A stretch of DNA of 62,258 nt. Origin: Bacillus sp. V59.32b (GTDB taxonomy: Bacteria > Bacillota > Bacilli > Bacillales > DSM-1321). The stretch's first letter is position 1. Each line of letters starts with the position of its first letter. The notes below the pieces were generated by a model. That model saw only the letters and a list, made by a program, of their open reading frames with translations. It did no database searches and was not told the origin of the DNA. Below are positions 45,225-54,766 of this stretch, in pieces. Location of the stretch: assembly GCF_003429085.1 (NCBI RefSeq), contig NZ_QVTC01000040.1, positions 1-62,258 on the forward strand, in the 5' to 3' direction. The position numbers were made by a program, and so were the translations under genes.

Positions 45225-46744
45225 TTACCTTAATTGATAGATGCGCTGATATTTCTCTTCAAGATATTCAATCAGATACTTTGCGTTTAAGCCTTCACCC
45301 GTTATAGATTCAAGGATGTCCAATGGCTTTTTCGTTTTTCCAAAGCGGTGGATCTTGTCATTCAGCCACCCTTTAATTGGTGCGATATTTCCTTCTTCAA
45401 GATGCCGGTCGAATTCAGGAATATCCTTAAGCATCGTCTGCTTAATTTGTGAAGCATACATATAGCCAAGTGCGTAGGACGGGAAGTAGCCAAAACTGCC
45501 GCCTGACCAATGTACATCCTGGAGAACCCCGGCTGCGTCGGTATCAGGGACAATTCCCAGGTATTCTTCATATTTCCGATTCCATACTTGCGGCAAGTCC
45601 TTGACTTCCAATTCATTATTGAATAACGCCTTCTCAATCTCGTAGCGGATCATAATATGGAGTGAATATGTAAGTTCATCGGACTCCACCCGAATGAGAG
45701 AAGGTTTCGATTCGTTAATGGCCCGATAAAAATCATCAAGTTGCACATCATCGAATTGTCCCGGAGCAAATTGCTTCAAGAGCGGGTATTGCTTTTTCCA
45801 GAAGCTATAATTGCGGCCGATAAAATTTTCGAAGAACAGCGATTGAGATTCATGGATCCCCATTGATGTACCATCATCCAATAGCGTTCCTGTCAATTCC
45901 TTGGAAATATTTTGTTCATATATGGCGTGGCCGCATTCATGGATCGTTCCAAAGATCGCGCCTCTGAAATCATGCTCGTCATAACGTGTTGTTATGCGCA
46001 CATCGCCAACATTTAATCCAGTGGCGAACGGATGGACCGTCTCATCCAAACGGCCTGCTTCAAAGTCGTAGCCGAGCTGCTTCAGGATTTCCAGGCTGAA
46101 TTCCTTTTGTTGTTCCTTCGGAAACCTTTTAAACAGGAATGAAGTTTCCGGTTTGCTTTCACTTTCGGAGATTTTCTTGACTAATGGAACAATTCTTTCG
46201 CGCAGCTCGCCGAAAACTTGATCAAGCACGTCTACGGTTACTCCCGGTTCGTACATGTCAAGGAGCGTGTTGTAGGGATTGCCCTCATAGCCCCAGAAGC
46301 CGATGAATTTTCTTGTATAGGCGACAATCTGTTCAAGGTATGGCTGGAACATCGCGAAGTCATCTGCCTCCCTGGCATCCTCCCAGACACTTTCCGCTTT
46401 GGATTGAAGCACGACAAATTCCTTATATTCTTCAGCAGGTATTTTTTTGTTTCTTTGATACTCTTTTTTGCATTCCTCAACTATTTTAGTCGTGGTATCG
46501 GAGAGTGACTTTCTCGCCTCTTCAGAAGACAGGCCGGCAATAAACCCTGCCATTTTTTCGCTTGTTGATAGATTAAAAATTTCAGATGAAAGCATGCCGA
46601 CAACTTCTGAGCGCTGTTCGACACCTTTTTTTGGCGCACCAGTCCGCAAATCCCAATAGATGAGCCCAAGCGCTTCGCCATAGGCGGATATTTTTTTACA
46701 TACTCCAAAAATTCTGTTTCGATTTCTTTAATTCCCGCACCCAT
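45225..46744 (-). pseudogene. ypwA: M32 metallocarboxypeptidase (YpwA-like) with a 1-base frameshift
   Basis: The joined product is ~506 residues, matching the family. HECGHAIYEQ (HExxH) and IHESQSLFFENFIGR are the zinc and M32 signatures. The N-terminus MGAGIKEIETEFLEYVKK (from 46744) runs into a seven-base A tract (plus-strand T at 46691-46697) and then leaves frame. Adding one A restores ISAYGEALGLIYWDLRTGAP, exactly as expected. The rest is open to 45225. Either a true pseudogene, an assembly error in the homopolymer, or slippage on the A run. Without the first 33 residues the catalytic domain remains intact. Confidence 0.85.
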
Positions 46745-46842
46745 TCCTATACCTCCTTTTGGATTACCGCTTTATTTTATCATATAATGAATACAGAGAT
46801 TGCCAATTTCAACTAACTACAGGAAAAGGAAGTGGTTAACTG

Positions 46843-46992
46843 ATGGTTGAACTGATTGGATGCTGCAAGTCCTGCAATAGAAAGATCTATTGCCGCGACG
46901 GATTTTTGGATGGAGTTTCAGATGGAGACACCTTATTATGCTTTACTTGTGTGAACAAGAACGAATCTGTTTCAGAAGGCTCAACTATATGA
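46843..46992 (+). CDS. 49-aa zinc-finger-like protein
   Basis: ATG with AAAAGGAAGTGG upstream and TGA at 46990-46992. GCCKSCNRKIYCRDGFLDG followed by LLCFTC forms CxxC pairs as in a zinc ribbon. It stands in front of the acetyltransferase gene on the same strand, 40 bases away, and may be co-transcribed. Function unknown. Confidence 0.6.
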   Translation: MVELIGCCKSCNRKIYCRDGFLDGVSDGDTLLCFTCVNKNESVSEGSTI

Positions 46993-47032
46993 ACCTGCCA
47001 AACTAATATAACCAACCGAAAGGACTGATTGG

Positions 47033-48202
47033 ATGAATGTCATTACCTTACAGAAAGATCATTACCGGGAGGCCCTTGCTCTCTCTGAATATGCCTTTCA
47101 ATATAAAGTGCCTGAAGAAGACATCGAAAAGCGATTGAGAAATCTTGAAAAGCACAAATTATTCGGGATATTGGAAAATGGCAGCGTTGCGGCCAAGCTT
47201 CATCTCCTTTCGCTTGAGACACTCCTCGGCAAGAAAGCGATGAAAATGGGCGGAATTGCCGGCGTTGCCACATATCCTGAACAAAGAAGGAAAGGGCATG
47301 TGAGAGAAATGCTGGCGCATTCGCTGCAATATATGAAAGATAACGGCTACAGCATATCGATGCTTCATCCTTTTTCTGTGCCATTCTACAGAAAGTACGG
47401 CTGGGAGCTTTTTGCAAACAGATTAAAGGTGACGCTTACAAAAGCGGATCTGGTTATGAAAGAACCGGTGCCCGGTGTCGTAAAGCGGTTTGATGAACAA
47501 TCACATCCAGAAGCAATAGAGCGGGTTTATACCGAATTTACGCAACCATTTAACGGGATGCTTGCGAGAGAAAAGGACTGGTGGACCAATGCCATTTATG
47601 GAGGCAGCAAAGGGGCCATGTACTTAAATGAACAAAGCGATGCTGCCGGTTACATGATTTATGAAATCAAGGATAGAAAAATGACGATTCACGAATTTGT
47701 GGTTGTGGACAATGAAGCGAGAAGCGGCTTGTGGAATTATATTTGCCAGCATGATTCCATGCTTAACGAGCTTGAGATGATCACTTATGAAAATGATCCG
47801 CTGATGTTCAGCTTGAAGGAACCGAGGTCCAAGATGGAAGTTGTTCCTTATTTTATGGTCCGAATCGTGGATGTAATCTCGTTTTTCCGGGAATTTGATT
47901 TTCAATGGGAGAGCTTTGAAGAGGAACTTGTTTTACATATTTCGGATTCCTTTGCGGAATGGAATAATCAGTCTGTCCTGCTGAAGGATGGCAATATCAC
48001 CGTATTGAATATTGAAGATAACCCTGATTCTGAACAAAAAGGAATTCATATCGATATCAACGCGTTAGCTGCGGCTATGTTTGGCTATATGTCCCCAGTC
48101 GCTTTACAACAAATTGGCAGGATATCCGGTTCTCCAGTAGAGATTCAAAAATTAGCATCCCTGCTTCCAAACCGGCGCCCATTTTTCTACGACTTTTTTT
48201 AA
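47033..48202 (+). CDS. GNAT acetyltransferase, Eis-like
   Basis: 389 residues. The N-terminal GNAT domain has the acetyl-CoA segment GIAGVATYPEQRRKGHVREML; a second GNAT-like domain and a sterol-carrier-like C-terminal domain complete the Eis architecture. The C-terminal carboxylate is the catalytic group in Eis proteins, and here it ends in FYDFF. Such enzymes acetylate amines, including aminoglycosides; the natural substrate is unknown. ATG after GAAAGGACTG. Confidence 0.85.
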   Translation: MNVITLQKDHYREALALSEYAFQYKVPEEDIEKRLRNLEKHKLFGILENGSVAAKLHLLSLETLLGKKAMKMGGIAGVATYPEQRRKGHVREMLAHSLQYMKDNGYSISMLHPFSVPFYRKYGWELFANRLKVTLTKADLVMKEPVPGVVKRFDEQSHPEAIERVYTEFTQPFNGMLAREKDWWTNAIYGGSKGAMYLNEQSDAAGYMIYEIKDRKMTIHEFVVVDNEARSGLWNYICQHDSMLNELEMITYENDPLMFSLKEPRSKMEVVPYFMVRIVDVISFFREFDFQWESFEEELVLHISDSFAEWNNQSVLLKDGNITVLNIEDNPDSEQKGIHIDINALAAAMFGYMSPVALQQIGRISGSPVEIQKLASLLPNRRPFFYDFF

Positions 48203-48276
48203 TGACAAAAGAGGGTGTCCCACAAAGTATAATTTTAAATGCACTCTTTTTTGTACAAGGCCTGTAGAACTTTACA

Positions 48277-48405
48277 GTTGATTTCCGCTCCAGACGCTTG
48301 ACTCCTGGGGGCGTTCGCCGAGCCTCCTCGTCGCTAACGCTCCTGCGGGGTCTCGCCCGTACGCTAATCCCCCAGGAGTCAAGCGCCTTCCGCTTCAATC
48401 AACCA
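48277..48405. repeat. dispersed inverted repeat element
   Basis: Left arm CGCTTGACTCCTGGGGG (48295-48311) pairs with CCCCCAGGAGTCAAGCG near 48369-48385, with outer GTTGATT/AATCAAC arms. The 17-base left edge (48277-48293) recurs exactly at 62125-62141. No coding capacity. It lies between two convergent genes. Confidence 0.75.
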
Positions 48406-48529
48406 GTGTCCTGAATAAATGTTAAACAAAAAAGAAAAAATCGTTTCTTCTGACATAATCCAGTCACCACAACTAAAAAACTCCGGCTCTTGCACGTACA
48501 TTTCCCAGCAAATTCTGCATATAAAATAA

Positions 48530-48572
48530 AAATGACCCAAAAAGTCGTCGTTTAACGACCTTTTGAGTCAGC
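48530..48572 (-). terminator. terminator of the iron transporter operon
   Basis: Minus strand TGACTCAAAAGGTCG...CGACTTTTTGGGTCA hairpin followed by TTTTTATTTTAT. Confidence 0.8.
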
Positions 48573-48580
48573 CTCCATTA

Positions 48581-49291
48581 TTACCTGAATACAGGACTTT
48601 GTTTTATATCTTCGACAAGCAAATCACACGGCTTTCCTTCCTGCGCCACTGTACCTTTTTGCATGATGACAATCCGGTCCGCAAGGGATCTCGCATCCTC
48701 CCGGTCATGTGTAACAAAAATCGAGGTTATCCCCGTATGTTTTATGATGGTGCGCAATTCATCCCGGATTTTCAGCTGCAGCTCCGCATCAAGATTACTG
48801 AAAGGTTCATCGAACATGAGCAATGACGGATTGGGAGCGAGCGCCCTTGCCAGCGCTACCCGCTGCTGCTGACCGCCGCTCAATTCATATGGATAACGTT
48901 TGCTATAATCGGTCAATCCAACCAGGCCCAAGACTTCGTTTAACCGCTCTATTTTCTGCTTTTTGCCCATTTTTTTAAGCCCGAACTTGATATTGTCGGC
49001 AACCGTCATATGGGGAAAGAGTGCGTAGTCCTGAAACACCAGGCCGACTCCCCGTTTTTCGGGGTGGACAAAATGCGTGCTGTCAGACATGATATTTCCG
49101 TTTATAAAGATAGAACCGCTTTTTGGAACTTCAAGACCGGCTATCAACCGAAGGATCGTACTCTTTCCGCTCCCACTATTTCCCAGTATAGAAACAATTT
49201 CCCCTTCTTCAATCTCGAGCGAAAAATCATGAATCGTTTGTTCGCCGGCATTTTTATATTCAAACTGTAAGTTCTTCACATCTACAAACAT
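48581..49291 (-). CDS. fbpC: ferric iron ABC transporter ATP-binding protein (FbpC-like)
   Basis: 236 residues. Walker A GNSGSGKST, Q-loop VFQDYALFPHM, signature LSGGQQQRVALARAL, Walker B LLMFDEPFSNLD and H-loop VFVTHD. Shorter than the ~350 residues of FbpC/PotA types, lacking the C-terminal regulatory (TOBE) part. It overlaps the permease stop by one base. It powers import with the two upstream gene products. Confidence 0.9.
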   Translation of the reverse strand: MFVDVKNLQFEYKNAGEQTIHDFSLEIEEGEIVSILGNSGSGKSTILRLIAGLEVPKSGSIFINGNIMSDSTHFVHPEKRGVGLVFQDYALFPHMTVADNIKFGLKKMGKKQKIERLNEVLGLVGLTDYSKRYPYELSGGQQQRVALARALAPNPSLLMFDEPFSNLDAELQLKIRDELRTIIKHTGITSIFVTHDREDARSLADRIVIMQKGTVAQEGKPCDLLVEDIKQSPVFR

Positions 49292-50931
49292 TAGCTCGGC
49301 TCCTTTTCCAAAACTTTATGAAAGAAGTAAATCGACATACCGCTGATTATGATAATTAAAATCGATGCCAACGCCGCTTCATGGATCATTTCATTCCCCG
49401 CATATTGAAAGGCTTTCGTGGCAAGGGTATAGAAATTAAAGGGCTGTAAAATCAATGTAAGCGGCAATTCTTTTAAAATATCGATAAAGACGAGGATGAA
49501 TGCACCAAATACGGCACCTTTGATCATTTTAAGATCCACTTTAAAGAAAGTTTGCGTGACCGTCATACCAAGCGTCCTTGATGCTTCCGTAAAGGTAAGC
49601 CCGACTTTCTCAAATCCCGATTCAATCGAATTGTATCCTAAAGCTAAAAAACGGATCACATAAGCGAATATGAGCATGGCAATGCTCGTGCTTAAGATTA
49701 AGGCCGGCTCCATTCCAATCGATTGATAAAATGCAACGAGCTGGCGATCAAAAGCGATGAAAAGAGCCAGGACCCCGATTGCAATCACGGCCCCGGGAAT
49801 GGAATAGCCGAACACGATGATTTTAGAAAACAGGTTAGCGATAACCCCGTGATTTAAACGACTGAAATTAGCGATCACCAGCGCTGTGAAGACAATGAAA
49901 CAGGCGGCAACAAAAGCAACAAAGGTTGAATTCCATATTAATGTAAAGAACTCCTCGCTTATTACTTTCTCATAAGTCATCATTGTCCATTGGATCAATT
50001 GGACAAATGGGATTAGAAAGGCTAATGAAAAAACGGCAAAGAAATAAGAGAACATCAGCCAGCCTTTGATTCCGGTTAATTTCATCGCTTGCAGAGGACG
50101 GACCTTGGAAGTCGAATAGCTGAATTGTTTCCGGCCCCTGATCAGCTTCTCCATAAGCAGAATGAAAATCACGATCGACATCAAAATGCCCGATAGCTTG
50201 ATGGCAGAGCCAATGTCGGCCATCCCGAACCATGTCTGGAAGATCGCTGTGCTGAATGTCTGGATGCCAAAATATTTTACAACACCGTAATCATTTAATA
50301 CCTCTAGCATCACTAAACTGACCCCGCCTATTATCGATGCCCTCGATATCGGCAAGACGATACGAAAGAAAATCGCAAAGGAATTCCTTCCTAGCAATCG
50401 AGCATTTTCAACGAGTGAGGCTGATTGTTTCTCCAAAAAACTTTTCGTAATGATGTATACATAAGGAAACAAAAACATCGTAAAAATGAAGATGGCTCCC
50501 GGCATATTCATGATGTTAAAGAATTTTTGATTCACTTCTATATCAAAATGGTTTCTCAGCATGCTTTGGAGAACGCCGGTGTAATTTAATATCCCGTGAT
50601 ACGTATAAGCCCCGATGTATGGGGGGATCGCCAGCGGCAGGATAATTCCCCATTTAAAAAAGTTTTTGAAAGGAAAATCATAGGCCGAAACAAACCAGGC
50701 CATACTTACACCTAGGATGGTGGTAATGAATCCTGTCGCTAATACCAGGATCAGTGTGTTAAGAATATAGTCCGTTAATAGAAATTTTTTAATGTGCAGC
50801 CAGTTTTCACTTGTTTCTGTGAAAAATTGAACCCCGATAAACAGCGTAGGCAATATGATCAGGATAATTAATAAAAAGCTGGCTAATGCCCATGAGTTAA
50901 AGTGTTTCTGTATGTGCCGGATCAAATCCAA
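49291..50931 (-). CDS. fbpB: ferric iron ABC transporter permease (FbpB-like, fused halves)
   Basis: 546 residues with about 12 helices in two homologous halves, each with the inner-membrane EAA loop (ENARLLGRNSFAIFFRIVLP; EASRTLGMTVTQTFFKVDL). Fused double permeases are typical of Fe(III) importers of the Fbp/Sfu class. It follows fbpA after a hairpin and precedes fbpC. Confidence 0.9.
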   Translation of the reverse strand: MDLIRHIQKHFNSWALASFLLIILIILPTLFIGVQFFTETSENWLHIKKFLLTDYILNTLILVLATGFITTILGVSMAWFVSAYDFPFKNFFKWGIILPLAIPPYIGAYTYHGILNYTGVLQSMLRNHFDIEVNQKFFNIMNMPGAIFIFTMFLFPYVYIITKSFLEKQSASLVENARLLGRNSFAIFFRIVLPISRASIIGGVSLVMLEVLNDYGVVKYFGIQTFSTAIFQTWFGMADIGSAIKLSGILMSIVIFILLMEKLIRGRKQFSYSTSKVRPLQAMKLTGIKGWLMFSYFFAVFSLAFLIPFVQLIQWTMMTYEKVISEEFFTLIWNSTFVAFVAACFIVFTALVIANFSRLNHGVIANLFSKIIVFGYSIPGAVIAIGVLALFIAFDRQLVAFYQSIGMEPALILSTSIAMLIFAYVIRFLALGYNSIESGFEKVGLTFTEASRTLGMTVTQTFFKVDLKMIKGAVFGAFILVFIDILKELPLTLILQPFNFYTLATKAFQYAGNEMIHEAALASILIIIISGMSIYFFHKVLEKEPS

Positions 50932-50962
50932 TCATTCCCAACCGTTTATCAATCATTTTAAT

Positions 50963-51001
50963 AAATAGAGCCGTATCACTTTATAAGATACGGCTCTATT
51001 T
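50963..51001 (-). terminator. hairpin between fbpA and fbpB
   Basis: A 15-base-pair perfect stem, AAATAGAGCCGTATC/GATACGGCTCTATTT, with nine-base loop, followed by AT-rich DNA without a long T run. It probably gives partial termination, so that the binding protein is made in excess over the permease. Confidence 0.7.
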
Positions 51002-51045
51002 TATAAGTATATTGTACCTGGGAGGCGGACAAAAGGAAAGGCGAA

Positions 51046-52113
51046 TTATTTCCAGCCAACCTCATTCAATAGTTTCACTGCGGCCGCATTGTTTTCACCA
51101 AGCTCAGATAAATTGAGTTCCTGGGCTTTAAAGTCACCCCATGATTTCAGCAGTTCAGAAGGCTCTACATTTGGATTTACCGGATATTCGAAATTCGCCT
51201 CGGCAAACTTCCCTTGCGATTCTTCAGCTGATAAGAACTCCATCAGTTTTATCGCGTTTTCTTTGTTTTTTGCATGCTTGGTCAGTCCTGCGCCGCTTAC
51301 ATTAATATGTGTCCCGTCTGTTTCCTGGTTCGGGAAGAAGACGCCGACTTTCTCAGCAACTTTCACTTCTTCAGGATCCTCGGAATTTGCCATAACGCCG
51401 ACATAATACGTGTTCATGATCGCAACGTCACCTTCGCCCGCGACGATTGCTTTTGCCTGGTCGCGGTCACCACCCTGCGGATCCCTTGCCATATTCCCGA
51501 CGATTCCTTTTGCCCATTCCTTGGCTTTGTCTTCGCCATTCAATGTAATAAAGGAAGCTAAAAGGGATTGATTATAAACATTCTCTGAAGGCCGCACGAG
51601 CACTTTGCCCTTCCATTTGGCATCTGTTAAATCTTCATAGGTAGACAGCTCGGAAGGCTTGACGCGATCTTTGGAATAAACGATAACACGTGCCCGTTTT
51701 GTCAGACCGAACCATTGGTTGTCTTTATCCCTTAAGTTTTCTGGGATATTGGCTGCCAGTGTCTTGCTGTCAGCTCTTTGCAACAGGTTTTTATCCTTCG
51801 CCCAATGAAGCCTGCCCGCATCTGAAGTCATGAACAGATCGGCTTCGGTAGCCGCCCCTTCTCTGGAAAGGCGCTCAATTAATTCATTCTCTTCTCCTTT
51901 AACCACATTCACCTTGATGCCGGTTTCCTTTGTAAAAGCAGCATAAATTTCATCATCTGCTTCATAGTGGCGGCTTGTATAAAGATTGACGACCCCTTTG
52001 TCTTTCTTTTCCGAATCATTATCAGCAGGTTGTGCTTCCTCATTCCCCCCCGAACAGGCGGCTAATAAAGCAAACGAGAGGACAAACAAAAATCCAAATA
52101 ATATTTTCTTCAT
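51046..52113 (-). CDS. fbpA: ferric iron ABC transporter substrate-binding lipoprotein (FbpA-like)
   Basis: 355 residues. Signal peptide with lipobox LLAACSGG (Cys20), then VNLYTSRHYEADDEIYAAF, the family opening, and a Tyr pair in NTYYVGV that bind Fe(III) in this class. Lipid-anchored on the outside of the membrane. Two Fur boxes lie 28-64 bases upstream. First gene of fbpABC. Confidence 0.92.
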   Translation of the reverse strand: MKKILFGFLFVLSFALLAACSGGNEEAQPADNDSEKKDKGVVNLYTSRHYEADDEIYAAFTKETGIKVNVVKGEENELIERLSREGAATEADLFMTSDAGRLHWAKDKNLLQRADSKTLAANIPENLRDKDNQWFGLTKRARVIVYSKDRVKPSELSTYEDLTDAKWKGKVLVRPSENVYNQSLLASFITLNGEDKAKEWAKGIVGNMARDPQGGDRDQAKAIVAGEGDVAIMNTYYVGVMANSEDPEEVKVAEKVGVFFPNQETDGTHINVSGAGLTKHAKNKENAIKLMEFLSAEESQGKFAEANFEYPVNPNVEPSELLKSWGDFKAQELNLSELGENNAAAVKLLNEVGWK

Positions 52114-52140
52114 AGTCTTTTCTCCTTATGTATATAATAA

Positions 52141-52177
52141 TGAATTTCATTCTCAATTATAACGATAATCATTCTCA
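52141..52177 (-). promoter_or_regulatory. two Fur boxes upstream of fbpA
   Basis: Minus strand TGAGAATGATTATCG (52177-52163) and TGAGAATGAAATTCA (52155-52141) match the Bacillus 7-1-7 Fur box TGATAATNATTATCA with two to four mismatches, spaced 22 bases. Iron repression is predicted. Confidence 0.75.
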
Positions 52178-52207
52178 TGTCAAGAATAAATTTGTAAAAA
52201 ACCATTA

Positions 52208-52240
52208 AAAATGGCTGTCGATAATATCGACAGCCATTGA
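52208..52240 (-). terminator. terminator of ypvA
   Basis: AATGGCTGTCGATA/TATCGACAGCCATT stem, then TTTTAATGG on the minus strand. Confidence 0.85.
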
Positions 52241-52249
52241 AGAGTAGCT

Positions 52250-54172
52250 TTAAGAATTTACAGTTGTTGGCAAGACAGCGATAATCTTGTTCAAAACACT
52301 CTCAGACAGGTTTTTTTCGGTGAGAATATGCACGTTTCCTGAATCCTGCGAGGTCCGGATCAAGCGGCCGATTCCCTGACGCAAACGAAGCAGCATATAC
52401 GGCAGGTCCACTTGATCAAAAGGCTTGTCGCTTGATGCGCGCTTTGCTTCAAAAACAGGATCATGCGGCGGGAAAGGCAATGAGAAAATCACGACATTTT
52501 TCAAAGAATCTCCGGGAATATCAAGTCCCTCCCATAAATGATAGGAAAGCAACACGGAATTCTTCTCATCCTGGAATTTCTTCACCAGATCACTGATCTC
52601 TGATTCACCTTCATAATAGAAGGGCTGGTTTGATGGTGGTGCGTTATCTTTAAACCATTGAAGTTCTTCTTTCGAACGGAATAAAACCAGGGTCCCCCCC
52701 CTTTGTCCTTCTTCCACGCATTTTAATGTGTACGCCATTTTTTCGGCAAAATTATCGTTTTCAAAAACGGGCATCGAAATCTTCATTACTTCATCATAAC
52801 TAAACGGAGAAGCAACGGAAAAGCTGGTATAATTCTTGATACCTAAGCTGTCTGCGATGTAATCGAAGGATTTGTCTTCAGAAAGCGTCGCAGATGAAAA
52901 AATGTACGGCATTTTTTTCGAAAAAACTTCTTCCGCCAAAATATCCTTCACCAACCGGGGCATAATCACCAATGTTTTCGAGCCTTCATGTTCCTCGAAC
53001 CAGGTGACCGCCTGCTGATTCCGTAAAAACAGCGAAAGTGAATACCCAAGCTGTTCTAAATATTCTTCCGTTACCTTCAAATCGTATTCATTGATTGTAT
53101 ACATTTCCGCTTCGAAGACAAGGTTTTCTTCCAGCTTTTCAACCTGCTGGTGAAGCTTTTGGGCAAGCTGGCCCACCTTGTCGTTTGCAGGTATCTGGTA
53201 GCGGTTGGATCCAAGTACCGGTATGGCAATTTTGCCAAGAAAGTTGAAGAATTCCTCATTCAAGTCAATTAATTCCTCAATGATATACAGCGTTTCATCT
53301 CGGACATCATTGGCAGTTAACGATTGCAGGACCGTTGCCAACGTCTGTTCGCCGACTTTGTAGGTCAATGCCTTTTGTGCAGAAAACTCAAGCAAATGTC
53401 CTTCGTCAAAAATAACACAGCTATGCTCCGGAAGCAGCGGCAGCTGCCCTTCGCGCTTTCTTTTATCCTTCGTCCACACATGCTCCATGAAAAAGTCATG
53501 TGAACAGATGATCAAATCCGTTGATTTGCGGTAATGGTCTCTTGAAAGCGTCTGCCCGCAGCGGTGGCGCAAATCGCAAGTAAAGCAGTTTTGCAACTGA
53601 TCCCAGCCGACTTTCGACCAATCTTCATCGTTCAAATACGGGTATTGCTTGCGGTCACCGTACGGAGTGTAAGATGACATCGAGCTTCCGTCATAGACGA
53701 ACTTTGGCAGTTCATCAAACAGCTGGTCAATGCCTTCCGAATCCACCGATTCCACCGCTGACTCAAGCTTCTTAAGACAAACGTATTGATCATGATACTT
53801 GGCAAGGCGGACATCCACCGAAATGCCGAGTGCATTCTTGATTTTCTGGATATCGCCCTCTTCTTTTACAAGCTGTTCAATCAACGTTTCGTCAGCACAT
53901 GAAATGATCGCCGGCCTGTTCGTATAACGGGCATAACAAATCGCATAAAGCAGGTAAACAAGTGTTTTTCCAGTGCCTACCCCCGCTTCCGCAAAAGCAA
54001 TGTTTTTTTCTTTAAAGGCTTTTTCAAGCTGAAACGCCATAAAAATCTGCTCATCGCGTTCTTCAAACCCTTTTTCAGGCAGAATATCGTAAAATACATC
54101 CCCAATCCACTCGGAAAGCTTATCATAAAACGAATCGTCCTTCGTGATTGGAAAAGGCAGCGTCTGCAGCAT
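52250..54172 (-). CDS. ypvA: DinG/XPD-type ATP-dependent helicase
   Basis: I choose ATG 54172 (640 residues), with AGGGGAG upstream; the longer frame adds 36 residues without a site. Walker A AEAGVGTGKTLVYLL, DEGH box VIFDEGHLL, and the C-terminal helicase motif QGIGRLIRTSQDSG. CFTCDLRHRC (near residue 190 of this version) together with other Cys may hold a 4Fe-4S cluster as in XPD. It unwinds DNA in repair. Position next to ypsC matches B. subtilis. Confidence 0.88.
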   Translation of the reverse strand: MLQTLPFPITKDDSFYDKLSEWIGDVFYDILPEKGFEERDEQIFMAFQLEKAFKEKNIAFAEAGVGTGKTLVYLLYAICYARYTNRPAIISCADETLIEQLVKEEGDIQKIKNALGISVDVRLAKYHDQYVCLKKLESAVESVDSEGIDQLFDELPKFVYDGSSMSSYTPYGDRKQYPYLNDEDWSKVGWDQLQNCFTCDLRHRCGQTLSRDHYRKSTDLIICSHDFFMEHVWTKDKRKREGQLPLLPEHSCVIFDEGHLLEFSAQKALTYKVGEQTLATVLQSLTANDVRDETLYIIEELIDLNEEFFNFLGKIAIPVLGSNRYQIPANDKVGQLAQKLHQQVEKLEENLVFEAEMYTINEYDLKVTEEYLEQLGYSLSLFLRNQQAVTWFEEHEGSKTLVIMPRLVKDILAEEVFSKKMPYIFSSATLSEDKSFDYIADSLGIKNYTSFSVASPFSYDEVMKISMPVFENDNFAEKMAYTLKCVEEGQRGGTLVLFRSKEELQWFKDNAPPSNQPFYYEGESEISDLVKKFQDEKNSVLLSYHLWEGLDIPGDSLKNVVIFSLPFPPHDPVFEAKRASSDKPFDQVDLPYMLLRLRQGIGRLIRTSQDSGNVHILTEKNLSESVLNKIIAVLPTTVNS

Positions 54173-54265
54173 TGTGTTCTCCCCTTTATCTATCATTACA
54201 GCCTTCCAGCTGTCCAAGTTAAATAGCAACATTTTATTATCTCCTATAATCAGGATGCCGTCAAG

Positions 54266-54301
54266 AATAAAGCCGGCCACTTCAATTGAAGCGACCGGCT
54301 T
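54266..54301 (-). terminator. terminator after the 54313 gene
   Basis: AAAGCCGGTCGCTTC/GAAGTGGCCGGCTTT imperfect stem; the minus-strand tail is TTTATTC. Confidence 0.65.
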
Positions 54302-54312
54302 TTGACATAACG

Positions 54313-54489
54313 TTAATCGTTTTTGTCAATATCTCTCTGAAGATGAAATGACAGTGCCTGATAGAGTTTTTTTTCGGCATCCTTTAATTGGGAGAGGCTC
54401 TCGCTATTGCCTCCGTCTACCTTTATCGTTTCGTAGGAAGTATAGAGTGCTTTTGTAATCCTTCCTAAATCCATCAGCCTTTCGTCCAT
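54313..54489 (-). CDS. small hypothetical protein, 58 aa
   Basis: ATG at 54489, nine bases after AAAAGGGG; the two ATGs upstream touch the site. The sequence is a helical hairpin (RLMDLGRITKALYTSYETI and LKDAEKKLYQALSFHLQRD). It occupies the place of B. subtilis yptA between ypvA and ypsC, but I do not claim orthology. No domain seen. DNA 54490-54731 upstream holds no gene I can support. Confidence 0.65.
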   Translation of the reverse strand: MDERLMDLGRITKALYTSYETIKVDGGNSESLSQLKDAEKKLYQALSFHLQRDIDKND

Positions 54490-54731
54490 GGGCATCATCC
54501 CCTTTTTCGCAAAGAATATAAAATCATTTTATGCCAAAGGGTTATTGCTTATGCTTTGTGAATCGATGTTATTCATTAACAGTGAGAATGTATTGTCTTC
54601 CTTTGGTTGAACCGTGGGGCTCTAGATTCATTGATGCAAGAAGTTTGGTAGCGGTGGATGAGGAAGGAAGCTGAAGGAATGCCCGGAACCTGGCATTTGT
54701 GATGGTTTGTTGTTAATTAAGCCAAAATAAA

Positions 54732-54761
54732 ATGGCCACAGCCCAACCAGGCTGCGGCCAT
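54732..54761 (-). terminator. terminator after ypsC
   Basis: ATGGCCGCAGCC/GGCTGTGGCCAT stem, followed on the minus strand by TTTTATTTTGG. Confidence 0.85.
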
Positions 54762-54766
54762 CATCA

